DNA of 64,000 bases, taken from Daphnia carinata. Taxonomy: Eukaryota > Arthropoda > Branchiopoda > Diplostraca > Daphniidae. The position numbers and the translations under genes are program-made. The stretch covers positions 4,030,001 to 4,094,000 of the forward strand of contig NC_081334.1 in the NCBI RefSeq assembly GCF_022539665.2. The letters are read 5' to 3'. Position 1 is the first letter of the stretch, and each line of letters begins with the position of its first letter. This document shows positions 43,676 through 55,919 of the stretch, piece by piece. The notes below the pieces were generated by a model, which worked only from the letters and a program-made list of their open reading frames with translations, did not search any database and was not told where the DNA came from.

Positions 43676-45386
43676 TTTCCGTTTTTTGTGTGTGTTGGGA
43701 GAGTTGGTGATGAAAACGCAAATCGTAACACGAGACTGGCAACGTGAAAATTGTAAAAATGAGGAATTGTAGAGAGTCGGTAGTGGATGTGGACTGAACG
43801 CTGGTCGGCCAACGAATGATTGCTGGCCAACGTTGGCCGTTGCCTCTTATGAGCGAAGGGCGGTCGTGGATTGTTGGGCATGCGGGACTGGTGAGGTGGT
43901 TGTTGTGGTCCCGAAGCTTCGGTCGAAAGAAACGAAAAATAACCAGCAGAAAGAGAGAAGTTCAAGAATGCATAGCCTGGAGCAAGGACGTTCCAGCCAA
44001 CACGGTCGTTTTTTCTTCTTCTTTTTATTTCGAAAAGTTTGTCTTCCTTGAATTTTTTGTTTCTTTCTTTCTCCCCCTCTCTAGATTTTCTTGTTGCGTT
44101 CGTTCGTTTTTCATTGGAATGCCGTGGTCGGCCTCTTTCCAGCATTCTTTCGGAGGTCACCAAGGTCGTTCCCTTTTTTTTTCTTCTCCTTCGTTTCCTT
44201 ACGGTGGGATTCCGCACAGCAATCCGCTGCAACGTAAATCTTTGAAGTTCTGGCGCCAAATTCACGCCGACTGTGGCCTGGATAAAATATTGGAAACTCT
44301 TTCTCACCTTGGCCAAGGTCCGTTTCATATTCCGTTTGCTTAACATCATCCATTGCGACTGTTGCTGGGTCCTCAGCACTTGCACCGATCTTCATCACGA
44401 CGATAAAATCGGGTCATCGAGTACACAAAATTCACACACCTCGATGTCATTTATTAGACGAGTTAATGTTGGACGCTTTCGAACAAGGACGGCCTATTGT
44501 GCGTTGTTTTGTTTCCTCCTATTGGAATAAATAAAAGAAAAACGATGAAAATGGACTAGGTAAAAACCCAATTCAATCAGCGATAAAAGAAAAGGCAAAA
44601 TAGAAAAAGAGAAAAAAAAAAGGACGTTGGCTTCTGCTGCCAAGTCAAAACGATTGAGTAACATTTCCATATATGGCCATGTCTCTTGTTGTATTGCATT
44701 TCTCGTGATCGTGAGCCGCGCTAGGACGTACCAACCAGGCCTCGGGAATATCCTTCCCCTTTATTTTACATCACGCAATAAAGAAAAGGCCAAATAATTT
44801 CGTAGTTTTTTTCGATTTTTGGGAAAAACGTTCCGCGTTTTTAGGACGACGAGTCTGGACATTCGTCAAAAAAACAACGTGGCCATTCTTTTCGTTTTAA
44901 ATCTGTTTAAATGTAGATGGACGAAAAATATTGCAAAGGGTTACTGGAGGTTAACTGTAGGATTAAGGTGGCCATTTCTTTTTTTGCCCCTTCAAATCAT
45001 TTTGACTGATAAGATATCAAGAAAAGAAGGAAAACGAGGAGAAAAGAAGAGGCCGTGCAAGAGGAAAGAAACGATTGCGTCGGCCTGTCGCCGCTGTCCG
45101 CCAGCCACCGACCGACTCTCTCCGCTCATTGCACGCGGGACTTGGAGTCCCGACTGGACGGCGCCGACTCGTTGGCGCCAACAAGAAAAAAAAAGGGGAA
45201 GAAAAAGAAAAAAAAACTGGCAGGCGGTTAGAAACCAGAGGGAAGCCAAGAGCAAAAGAATTGAGAAGAAGAAAAGAAGAAGAAGAGGAGGTTCATGCCC
45301 GTCCACTCGTTTGGGTCGACTCCATCAACCATCGTTTATGCGCCCATCATCTTCCCACACGCACAAACGCACGAGGTTCTACAGGC
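43493..45386 (+). repeat. Near-identical tract, unit B (partner 33802-35697)
   Basis: Equal to 33802-35697 except for a few substitutions and one short indel in a pyrimidine run near 44013. It includes exon 1 and about 1.7 kb upstream of copy 2. The similarity falls abruptly near 45387, where several changes occur within 40 bases, and beside 43492. Confidence 0.85.
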
Positions 45387-48300
45387 AAATGGCGATCGCA
45401 GTGCCGCAAACTATTCACGGGTACGGTGGTGCTGTTACGTGATCGCAATGGCTTTTTGTACATACCAATAAATAAATAAAAAAACGGACTAAAAGCCATC
45501 GAAAGGCATTTGGGTTGTTGGAATGCTCCAGGCGGCCTAGGCTCTCCGTCGCCACAACACCAACAATAACAACAAAGCAAACAATCGCAACATAAAAAGA
45601 TGTGCTGCAATAAAAACAATGGAATAATGGCTGACGATCAGTTAATGTTTTCACGTTGCCACACAAAATAGACTTTTTTCTAAATACCTGCACGTATTGA
45701 ATGTGACGTTGTTTAAGTTGTCTGAACCTTGAAAATCTTCTTCGATGAGCGATGGAAAGGGAACAGGACAAGGGGCCCGTCTGCCTGTGTCATTGCCTCT
45801 CTTCTTGATTCAATTGTACCAAATATATCCGACAGCAATTCCTTGTCATCGGTGTTTCATAGAACTGTAACACTTCCAACTAAAATGAAGGGAAAAATGA
45901 AATTTTTAGGACAAAATGTAAATGGATGGTTTGTTTTCAAAGAAATCAGATCAGTCACTCCCGTCGACGACAACCACTAGTAAACAAATGACGTACGTCG
46001 AAGGATAAAGATCACCATAGAACTAAAAACTGGCCACCGATGGCAACATCCGTCTGTTGGGTATTTCCATCCCAAGAAAAGAAAAAAGGTTTTTTTTTTC
46101 TTTTTTTTACTATCAGCAGATTGAAGATCAGCTTCTAGGACATCGTGAATTCACGCTGTTTTTTATATTTATAGACGTGTCGCTTTTTTTGGGTAACCTA
46201 CCAAAACGGTCAATAACGGTTTGACTCTTGCAAAAAAAAAAATATCATTGACTGTTTCACGAATGTCTCACTGCCTTCGGTCCATATCGGGTGGACTAGG
46301 TTAAACAATATGCAGAATATTTATAGCTCGATTAATGCGGGGGTTACCAAAACTAAAAATGGTGACTAGATTTTTATCAATGTCAACGGCGTGGCATTAA
46401 TCGTGTAACAATCAACTGAGCAAATTGAGTGGAACGAACATGCTGAAGGCAAGAGCTCACTGAAATGCCCAACAAGCAACAAGAGGATGAAATGAGACTG
46501 CCCACTTTTTTAATTGATATCACGTGCATCCAAAATGGTTCTTACCTGGTGGCTAACGGTCCTCACGATCCTACTGTTCTTTTTCTTTCCCCGTTTAAGA
46601 AAGCAAACTTGGACTGATTGCCAGCGTGCATTTTGTCTGTGGCAACCGACAGAAGCCATTTTGGATTTGAAATTGCCTGCAAATTGACAGCTGCACTAAT
46701 TACACTAATTGCGCGATGTTGCCAGTTTTCGCAAACAGGATTCGCACCTTTTGATATTGCGATTAAAAGAGACAATCGTTCATTTTAGTTGTGATGCTAT
46801 TAACGTAACTTTTTGCACGAGTGACTCATTTGCCATATGAGGGAAAGAAATTGACTAGGTTATGCAATATGCAGAATATTCCGATTATTTATAATGTGTT
46901 GTTGATGCTAATACGTCTAGTGCATACATTTGCATGTACTGCGCATGTTCATATAAGGGGCGATCAAAAGGATTCCGGCACTCAAACCGAGAACAACATG
47001 GATATTCACTAAAAACATTGGGGAAAAAAGAAAAAATCCCACGCATTATGGTCGTTTATTTTCTGTTTGACCGATCGTATCTAAAAGAAAAAAATTTCTC
47101 ATCGTATACGTATTTTTTTTTCAGTTAAAAGTGTGCCTTGTGGCTCGTGCCATATCGTTACATCTCTCCCGCTGCCATTGGTATGCGGAATTTTGTTCTT
47201 TTCTTTGTGTTCCGTGTTTTTCCACTTTCGGCTATTTTGAAGGGACACACGAGCGTCATTGCCGACGTAATAACAATCATGCACAACACATGCGATATAA
47301 CAACAATGTCTTACAACAACTTGCCCGACGTCAGGACGAACGAAATTTGAATACGACGACATTTTGCGATCGTTAACCTTCCTTCTCTTTTCACTTCAAA
47401 AAGAAAACCGTCTGTAATTGCGTTCGTGCAACTATTCTCGGAACCCAAACGCATGTGCTTATAAATGGCCCGTTCATGTCATTCAACCTAACCCCTATCC
47501 ATCAATAAATTCAATCAATTTTCATCCGTTGCCTACAGCCTTTATTTGGATGCGTCCAACTAGCCACTGGGCAAATCATTTTCTCCTTAGTTGAAAAAAA
47601 AACCTGCTCCACAACCGTTACTATATTACACACCGTCGGGTAGTCCCAAAAATAACCAAAAGGCAACAACACGCAAGTCCTCATTTTTTTTTTTTTTTTT
47701 ACATCAAACGTCCATCATCTTCTAAACATATGAATAGACGTCTAGACATTTCTTATTAACTTAATTCAAAGTTCTAAACGAACTTTAGAAACTATTAGAA
47801 ATAACTGGCAATTGAATAGGTATCGATATAAGGACCGCACTGTCATTGCCTTTTGTCTTCCGGCTATTCATCTCGAATGTTTATGCAGTGTGAAAACGTG
47901 AGACAAAAAGACGCTTTCCCAATTGTTCATTCTCGTATCAAGTATCAATTGACAATGAAAGAAAGTATGACGCACTTCTTTTTCATTGCCATTGTTAAAA
48001 TCCTGCGTGACTTGCTTGATTCATTCCAGCACTTCCATTGACAATAAGCATACAGAAATAGCCAGCAAGTTTCTAATGTCATACGCTTGTAATTGACACA
48101 GGTGGCCATTTATTGATTTAAAAAAATAATAATAAATATACACGCGTTTTATCTCGGGAGCCTTTTCTAGACGCGTACTGTAAATTTCTGTCTGAATTAT
48201 TGACGATGGTCATTCATCTGGCACGTCCAAATGCAAAAAAAGATGGACGGTATGCCCTTGAATCGAATGGATGTGCTCGTTCGTCTTCAATTCGCGCACA

Positions 48301-50844
48301 CGTCCGGCTTTTTTTTGCTAGACATTGACGTCATCAGCTTCGAAATGGAGAAATAAAACGATGCGAAAAAGCCGTCGTCGTGAATCGTTGTGCCATCGCA
48401 AATCTTCATTTCAATGGCGCATCCAAACGTGTCATTTATTGATAGTTTTGCTTCTGATGGAGCACTGCGCTATTAGCGAGTCTATATTGGCCGAGAACAA
48501 GGTAATCATCTCCATCGTCGTCCTATAGAAAGAAGTACACGCGGGAGCACACACACACACAGGTCCGTGATTTTTTTTTTGGGGGGGGAGGGGAAAGCCA
48601 TCAAATGATCTTTCCTTACACGGCTATCATTTCTCTTCGTGCTGACGGCACTTACAGCTCACGGCTGTTTGGTGCTCACAAAACTTATTTTTCTTCGTGA
48701 AAAAAAAAAAGATGCTTTTAACAGGTCCAACGGTGTACGTGACTTTTCTTGACCCGTTCGGGATGTTGAAACCCAAATTTGGATCGAGCTGGCCACACCT
48801 CTAAATGCACGATGAAATATCACGTTTGGGTCCCACGTAGGCAAAAGAGTTGTGGATGTCCTCATAAGATGCAAGGCAGAAAGTGATTTCACCAATATAT
48901 TCAGGCGACGTCTTCTCTACGTTCAACGATAAGCTTTTGCTAGTTATGACGTCACACTACAGCATTCCTTGTTTTTTTTCGATCGTAAAACAGAATGTTA
49001 TCACCGCGTCTTTTTGTTGGCACCGTCAACGACAAACATCGTGACATTCATTTTTGTCAACACCTCGGGTATTTCCCCCAAAGAAAATCTACCAGATCAT
49101 CTCATTGATTGTCGCATATTCTTGTTTAATTTCGAAGCACGCTAGCCGACACCCCTTTCCCGCCTGTTTATTTAACGATTTGCATTGGATGCGTTCCATG
49201 GCCTTGGAACATTCCGTTACAAACATCGGCTCCAATTCAAATTGGAAATCGTTAAAAAGAAAAGCCTGGACCAGGAAGAAAGCCATTCGTTTGTGTACAG
49301 CCAAAATAGTTATGGATGTTTAGCAATATTCCTAGTTTTTTATGGTTTCGCAAAACGACATAAAACAAAGTTCGACTTTGAATGCATTTGAAACAATCCC
49401 TTGCATGGAATTGCGGAGTTATTTAAACATGATACCCACCCAATTTTTACGAGTCCTATTTCAACGGTTATTGAAAGAAAATAAAAACAATTTAATGACT
49501 GGAGAACGAGAACAAGCAAAACTTCGAAGAATATGTTTGTAATCAATAAACTGATTTGAAGGGGGCCATGCCTTTTTAAGAGTCAAATAAAAAAATCAAA
49601 AGATGGAAATGTTTATTCAAATTGAGCAATGCGTAACCAGTTGAACCACTTGTCGAACAACGAAATAGACACAAAAAAACACCTGGAATTCCCAAGGTTG
49701 AGTGGATGAATGTTTTGTTTCGTTCCAGATGTCGTCATTTCAAAGAATCTCAGATGAGCCGAAATTCTGTGGAAAAACAATAAACAGGCTATTAACAATA
49801 AAATGTTGAAGGGCTGCGTGATGACGTCAACCTCTGCTGGATGTGAGTAACGCCCTTGGAAAAAAAAATGCGGAAATACACACACAAAAAAAAAAAAAGA
49901 ATTAATTGATGGATTCACATCTAGCGAAGCCAATCAGTTAGACATTTTACATAATAATGAGCCCTCCGACCAACTATAGAAACCGCACGTGAATCCTTGC
50001 ACTGACATCCACATTGGTTAATTGCGAAAGAGAATCATTTTAAATATGGCCATATTCAGTTAGAAATTTATGATTTGCGGTTGATGTGGTATTTCCCACT
50101 TGTGGTGTTCATTGCTAAACCACACACGAAAACAATGTTCGAAACGTTGGGACCGAACGAACTCCCGATCAGACACGCAAGACAAACCAAGGCAAAAAGC
50201 AAAAATGCTTAAACAACGCGAGTCCTTTGAATGAGAGAGGCCAGTTATGCATGGACTGTTGCCATTAAACTTCTTAGTTTGTATTCTGCCTGCCAAACGA
50301 TGTCCGCCTATTCAGGCGGTCATTATACGCGCACCGACTTCGTTTGGGCCCCGTATGAAATATGCAATCGTGAGTCGAACGTGATTGCGTGGATAGGCTG
50401 TTTAAAGCAGTCAAACGTTTTCAAAGTATTTAGTGGGCACACTATTTAAGGTACACATATGAGGCTCGTAAATAATTATTAGGAGATGACTGCAAAAGAA
50501 TTCGGGACAAATTGAACGCAGTTCGGGCGAGCACAGCACGCTCCACCAGGATGTTGTTGGCGAGAGTCATCATTTAACTGTTGGATTTCTCTTTCTTTTT
50601 TTATTATTTTTAGGAAAAGAAAACTGCTGAGAAGAGAGAGAAAGAGAGGCTGTCTACAAGCTGCCGTGGGCAGTCAGGGCTACTGATTGCAAATCGGACA
50701 GAATCATGTGAGTAAAGAGTCAACATCCGCCTCCGTCTACTCGTCCACGCGATCTTTCAAACAGAGTCGGTGGTCTGTTCCTGGAAACACGAAGTTTTGT
50801 CGAAAAAATCACCATAGAAAAAGAGGCAAAGAAGCGATAAAAGA

Positions 50845-51585
50845 AACGAAATGTTTCATCGTGAAATCACGGGAAAATGTGTCACAAAAGAATCCCAAAA
50901 CCAACACAATCTAAACGATCGACAATAAAAAAAAGAGCAACAGAGTCAACGTCGATCCCAGTGACTTGAAATGGAGACATTGTTCCAGCACCGATTGACA
51001 TACTTTGTATAGGGCACGTTGTCTCTCCCCTGTGGTGAACGAATGCGACCGAACGTGATGACCGTCTTCATTGGCTTATCGTTTTCACGTCAACCGACGT
51101 CGGTTTGAAAAAGGATGCGCAACGGAGCGTCACGGCAACGTCTCCTCTTCTCTTTCATATTCAAAGTAAAAGAGATTACAAATATGGAAGAGTTTGTCCT
51201 CCCTATCCGCTTCGTGATTGTGAATTGGTTCATTCTTCGAACAGAGCCGGTCACGGTTCGGTAATCGACACCGTTGCGTGCACTGAAATCGTCTGCAAAC
51301 AGCGTGAACGCGATGGCGTCACGTTCATCGAGGTCGAAATGCATCACATCCCGTGAACTGGCATCCGCACTGACGAATGCGAAATGAGAGAGAAAGGCAA
51401 AAAAAAACAAAAAGGAAGAGAGAAAGGATGATCGAAAATCAAATTTGTTTGGTTGGAAGATCGTTGATCAACTGCCTGAAGCTGCGATTTGGCCAATTGC
51501 GTCGTAAAAGATGATTCATTCCGCCCTCGGAAAGTCAATCAATCCGCACTGTTGGCACGAGATCGAACGTGTTTTTACCAACCCC
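50845..51585 (+). repeat. Distal conserved block, unit B (partner 40151-40884)
   Basis: Matches the block in unit A closely, with a small insertion near 51015. It lies about 7.2 kb upstream of copy 2 exon 1. Confidence 0.75.
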
Positions 51586-51805
51586 GGCACAACGGCTCAC
51601 GAAACGTACGCCTTGTTTGTTATTGCTAAAGCGACTTTGTAAAAACAACAACACGAAATCAGTAAAGAGCAAGGCCACCTTCATCTGAATTGAAATCGAT
51701 CATTTGGCCTATGATCTTTTTTTAAATATTCGAGTTTTCGAAATCGGGAGTGAAATGAAAAGCCTGGCAATTCAATCGCTTTCGTTCCGCATTATTGTGC
51801 ACAGA

Positions 51806-52248
51806 TCACGACTGTTTGCGATTCAAGACTCATCTATAGCTGAATCATTATGAAAACACAATTCTTTTGATGTAACACGGAACAGCAAAACTTTACGAGA
51901 ACAATTCATTTTAATCATTTACAAATTCTGCAGATTATTTAGAATTTCGTAACAAAAAATTCATTTGAAATGAATCATCAGTTTCAGCATTTTCCATTCG
52001 AATGAATACCAATAGAAAATACTCTATTGTCTCCGTACTGTGCACCGTCCAAACTCAACACAAACGCAAAGAAAACATCCGGCGTACAAAAAACAAACAA
52101 CACAATGAACGCAAACGATTTATGTTCTTTCGCCAACATAAACGCGGAGACTAACAAAGAAAGAAAAGAGTCTCCCTGCCATCATTATTATAATTGTTGA
52201 TTGCGAATAGACTGTTGGTAGAAATTTGAATTTATTTTGTAAAATTTA
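51806..52248. other. Intergenic region, no gene seen
   Basis: AT-rich stretch between unit B and the 3' end of COG5. No coding signal. Confidence 0.5.
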
Positions 52249-55200
52249 TTACAAACTAGCAAGTGCTTTTTGAAGCAGCTGGACCATGATGGCGTACTCT
52301 TTGGCAAATTCTTTTGCTTGCCTTTGTTTAACGCCTTGAACGTAAGACTCGAGTGCGCCCTGGATAACTGACAGACGCTCCTTCTCTGTTGCGTGTTCGT
52401 CCAGCCATTTCGAATAACGAACGACCGACCATCCAGCTCCCTGAAATAAAAAAAAATACAGTAGGTAACAATCGATGATTGTTTTTCGTCAAGAAAATTA
52501 TTACTAGCTATTAAATGTTTTAATGAGCAGCGCACCTGGTGAGGAGATTTCAATTCCGCCGGAGCGCGTGCAAATAAGAAATGCAAAACAAGGCTGTATG
52601 GAATGACGTCACCGACGGCTGGTGATTGAGCCAGATGTTCTACAGTCTGAAAGAGCAGTGGACGGAAGGAGCGCAGGACGCGATAGGAGCGGCCCAACTC
52701 TGTCGGCCGGTCGTAAAACGAAGATATGGCCAGTTCCATCTGAAAGTGAATAAATAAAAAGGCTATAATCAAGCATTACACGTACACAGGTAGCCATCAA
52801 CGTGCAAACCTGCGCAAAATCGGCTGCTAGTTTCATTTTACCACCATCGCCCAAAGGTCGTAACAAACTCGCGTGACGGACAAACAAATCCAAGCACCTG
52901 GTAGCAACTGCTCGTAGCCTAAAAAAAAAGCCCAAACATCAATCAAGTGATTCCAAATTGATTGGCACGAAATTGCCCTTACTCTTCGCGGAGGAAATCC
53001 GGCGAGTGGTAGAGAGAAAAGTAATCGCCGGCCGAACGCGACATGAAATTCTGCAATTCTTTCATGTACAGAGAGCAAGGGGCGGATGCGGCCCCACTTT
53101 CAGGAGGATGAGCGCTGGAGAAATCTTCGTCATGCATTGTCAACAGGATGGCTTCGATTGCATCCGTCAATGAGGTCAGCAACGGCTGAATCGAATTTCG
53201 CATGAGCGTGGCGATGTGCCTGAGAGAATCGGTAACTGCCGTAACGCAATCTTCGGGTAGGCCGGGCAAAGAAACCACGGCGCGTCTCAGATTCCGGTCG
53301 AATTGATGCAATAAATTTACAGCTCCGGCGTTCGTCTTTTGAGCGGCCGTAGGTGGACCGATCACTTGTGACGCATCCCCGTCCGAAAGGATTAGATTTT
53401 CCGCTTTGACGGCCATCATTTGGATGGTTTTCGTGACGTTCTTCGTCACCAAATGGCCCAGTTTCGGATCAACCAATGAAACTGTCAACTCACTGGTACA
53501 CAATAAATTGTTATTTATTAAGTTTCGAACATTTGGGATATTGTTTATACTGACCTTTGGATAATCTTGATTAGATTATCGCACTCGTCCGATGAGGGTA
53601 AGCCCTCATTTCCACCTGACGAGAACATCAGGTTGACGGGATCAAAGAGACGGGACAGGGAACGGGAAAGGTAGGCGTTTTGGAATGTCGCCAAACTCCG
53701 CCGTAGGGCTGTTTCCGCACTGTAAGGTTTCAGGATGAATTCATTTATATGAGCTAATAGGAGAACTAATAAAAAATTTACTTGAATTGGTTGGTGGCAG
53801 TAGTGTTTTGTTCTTCGTCGAGGTATTCGTCATTTGCCAAGTTGGCAGCGTTGGAAGCGGCGCTAATTTCTTGATGGAACTGTTGCAACTTGCCCCAGAG
53901 ATCGGCAGACATTCTCAACAGTTTGGGATATTCCGCTTCGAAAGCTTGTTTGATATGAGACGATTCTATGAAAAGAAGGAGGTGAGGAATAGAATTAATG
54001 TGTAGGGAAATATTGATCATACCATTGGCAGCTTTGTTGAATTCTTGGGTAAGCAATCCAGTTACTTGGGTCCAGAAGCGCTGCACTAAATGCGTGTTGC
54101 GATTCTGATTAAGCTCCTCCAGGAAGCAAACGTGAGTCACCGGGTCGCGTTTTTTCGCCAAAACTTTTTGCAAATGTTGCACCTAGTCCGACAATTTATT
54201 GCATTAATGAACACATAGAAGGGAAATCAAATCAAATCTACGTACCTGAGCACAACTGTTAAATATCTGATCCATCAACCTCTCCATGTTCGCCCAAAGG
54301 GCCGTCCGGAAAGCAGGGCTGCTTCCAGTCACAGGCATGGCCACTCTACCCGGACCTCTAAATTTGCCATCAATTTGATGAAAACTGTTCGAGCTGCTGC
54401 TAGTTGAGAGCTGTGACAACTGTTCCACGTCTAAGGCGCGTTTCAACCCGCTGTGAAGGGTTTCTCTCGCGTTCTCCAGAACCGATTCTACCATCGATTC
54501 CAAGATTCCTAAATTATGGAATACTTGCAGGGCCGTGCCAACCTGCCAACGAAAACGATTAAAAATATTTAGACGATAGCGATCTTAGACATTACATTCA
54601 AGCAACGTTTAACACCTGGCTTTGATTTTGTGCTTCGAGACCTTTTTGAAGCATTTGTTTAGCTTGTTTTTCAACTTCAATTCTTGCACGAAGAATAATT
54701 TTTTGATCTTTTTCGATGACTTCCACTCCGGATAAATCGACATCCTTGTTCAGTTGATCTACCAATAGTTCGTCAGAGATAATTCATAGGAGCTTTTAAC
54801 TACTACAGTCACTGTGTTTACCTAGCTCACTTAATGTTTGGGCAGTCTTTGTAATTTCCTTAGAGCCTGCTTGCAATTGAGCTTGAAGTCTCTTAGAAAG
54901 AGATAAGATGCGAATGATCCTCCTCAGCAGTTCACATGACACCTGAAGTCGACTCAGCATTAAAGTTTGTGTTTGCAGCTTGTCATGAGGCTCAGTGATT
55001 CTGGCTCTGATCCTTTCAATGGATGCTGAAAAGCCCTGGAAGAACAGGTTTTATTTTTTGGAGTTGATGGAAATAACAGATAAATTACTTGAATGTGGTT
55101 TTGCATCATTGATAAAACATTCTCAAGGGTTTCAATTCCCGTGGCATGCTTCAGTAGATCCTCATAATGCTCTGATACTTGATTCTGTATTGTTTTATCC

Positions 55201-55486
55201 AGCAAAGATAAACCTAAACTTATCCAGATAAGTTAGCAGCTGAATTGTGACAAATAATGATATTCCTGTACCTTCAGCTAACTTGGCCAGTTGTTCTGAC
55301 ACAATAGAACCTTGCAGGACTTGGCTGGCATGTTCTTTTACATCAAATTTCTCTGACAAGAACTGATGATAGAATTCTGCAGAGAACCACAAATTATCAA
55401 GCTTATATACTAATGCGTATGCAAAGAAGAATCCATAACATACCGTTCTCCAAGATATCCTCTTTTGCAACTGTCTGGTCTGCCAT
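52249..55486 (-). CDS. COG5: Conserved oligomeric Golgi complex subunit 5
   Basis: Subunit of the COG tethering complex, which keeps glycosylation enzymes in place by retrograde transport within the Golgi. Thirteen exons: 55486-55444, 55376-55272, 55213-55089, 55035-54822, 54758-54616, 54542-54246, 54182-54023, 53965-53782, 53719-53555, 53492-52983, 52918-52810, 52739-52536 and 52440-52249, giving 816 residues (human 839). The N-terminal coiled coil carries the typical [14 protein letters not shown] and RIRARITEP segments. Strongly conserved blocks follow: [99 protein letters not shown] and [11 protein letters not shown] at the end. It is soluble and cytosolic, with no membrane segments. Confidence 0.96.
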
Positions 55487-55919
55487 ATCCTATTTGTTTC
55501 CTTTTATTTTTACATGAAATAAGAAGTCTAACCGGTCATAAGTTTGTTTACGTATAACACATCTGACACATGCAAGTAGACGACGTGGCATAGCAATGCC
55601 ATCTATTTTGATTCTTGTAAAAATCGAATTCTTTTGGAAAGCAGACGGAAAAATGTTACCCTTTAGTAAAAGGAGATACTTGGCGCCTCAGTTAAGAATT
55701 TCAGATCAGGAAAATCGAAATCGACCATATTTCTTGCGTTTGATAGCTTTGTTTTTTAATCGACCCGTGTTCCTGACGGGGTTACGGTTAGGGTTAACTA
55801 TGTGCGTACTGTCTAAATACGAAAAACTTGGGTTTTTCTTGCTCATGCTGAGCGTTTCATTTTAAGTAGTTCCAACGTTTTGTTCTTTATTTCTCATTTG
55901 GTATCCTTTATAAGTTATC
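55487..55919. promoter_or_regulatory. Likely bidirectional promoter, COG5/OMA1
   Basis: The two start codons are divergent and 433 bases apart. No TATA box is seen. The short open frame at 55596-55865 has no support and is taken as untranslated sequence. Confidence 0.5.

Larger units (their letters stand above)
42478..51805 (+). repeat. Segmental duplication, unit B
   Basis: Partner of 31980-41185, in direct orientation about 10 kb further on. It carries the copy 2 gene and its upstream DNA. The span 45600-50800 has no supported gene. It contains poly-A, poly-T and AC runs and diverged matches to unit A, such as 46514-46780 against 36480-36740 and 47000-47240 against 36950-37200. Confidence 0.85.

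Noticed and set aside
43621-44385. Long 254-residue minus-strand open frame beside copy 2
   Set aside because: The frame is rich in Lys/Arg from pyrimidine-rich DNA and runs through the signal-peptide exon in another frame. It is broken in unit A by a short indel, so it is not under coding constraint.
44819-45442. 207-residue basic open frame, with a 203-residue partner at 35129-35740
   Set aside because: It begins in non-coding DNA, is dominated by Lys/Arg runs from A/G-rich repeats and has no domain. Its conservation is explained by the near-identical DNA tract.
51090-51410. Minus-strand open frame with a signal-like start in unit B
   Set aside because: The same frame in unit A has an early stop codon, there is no ATG at the start, and no family match was recognised.
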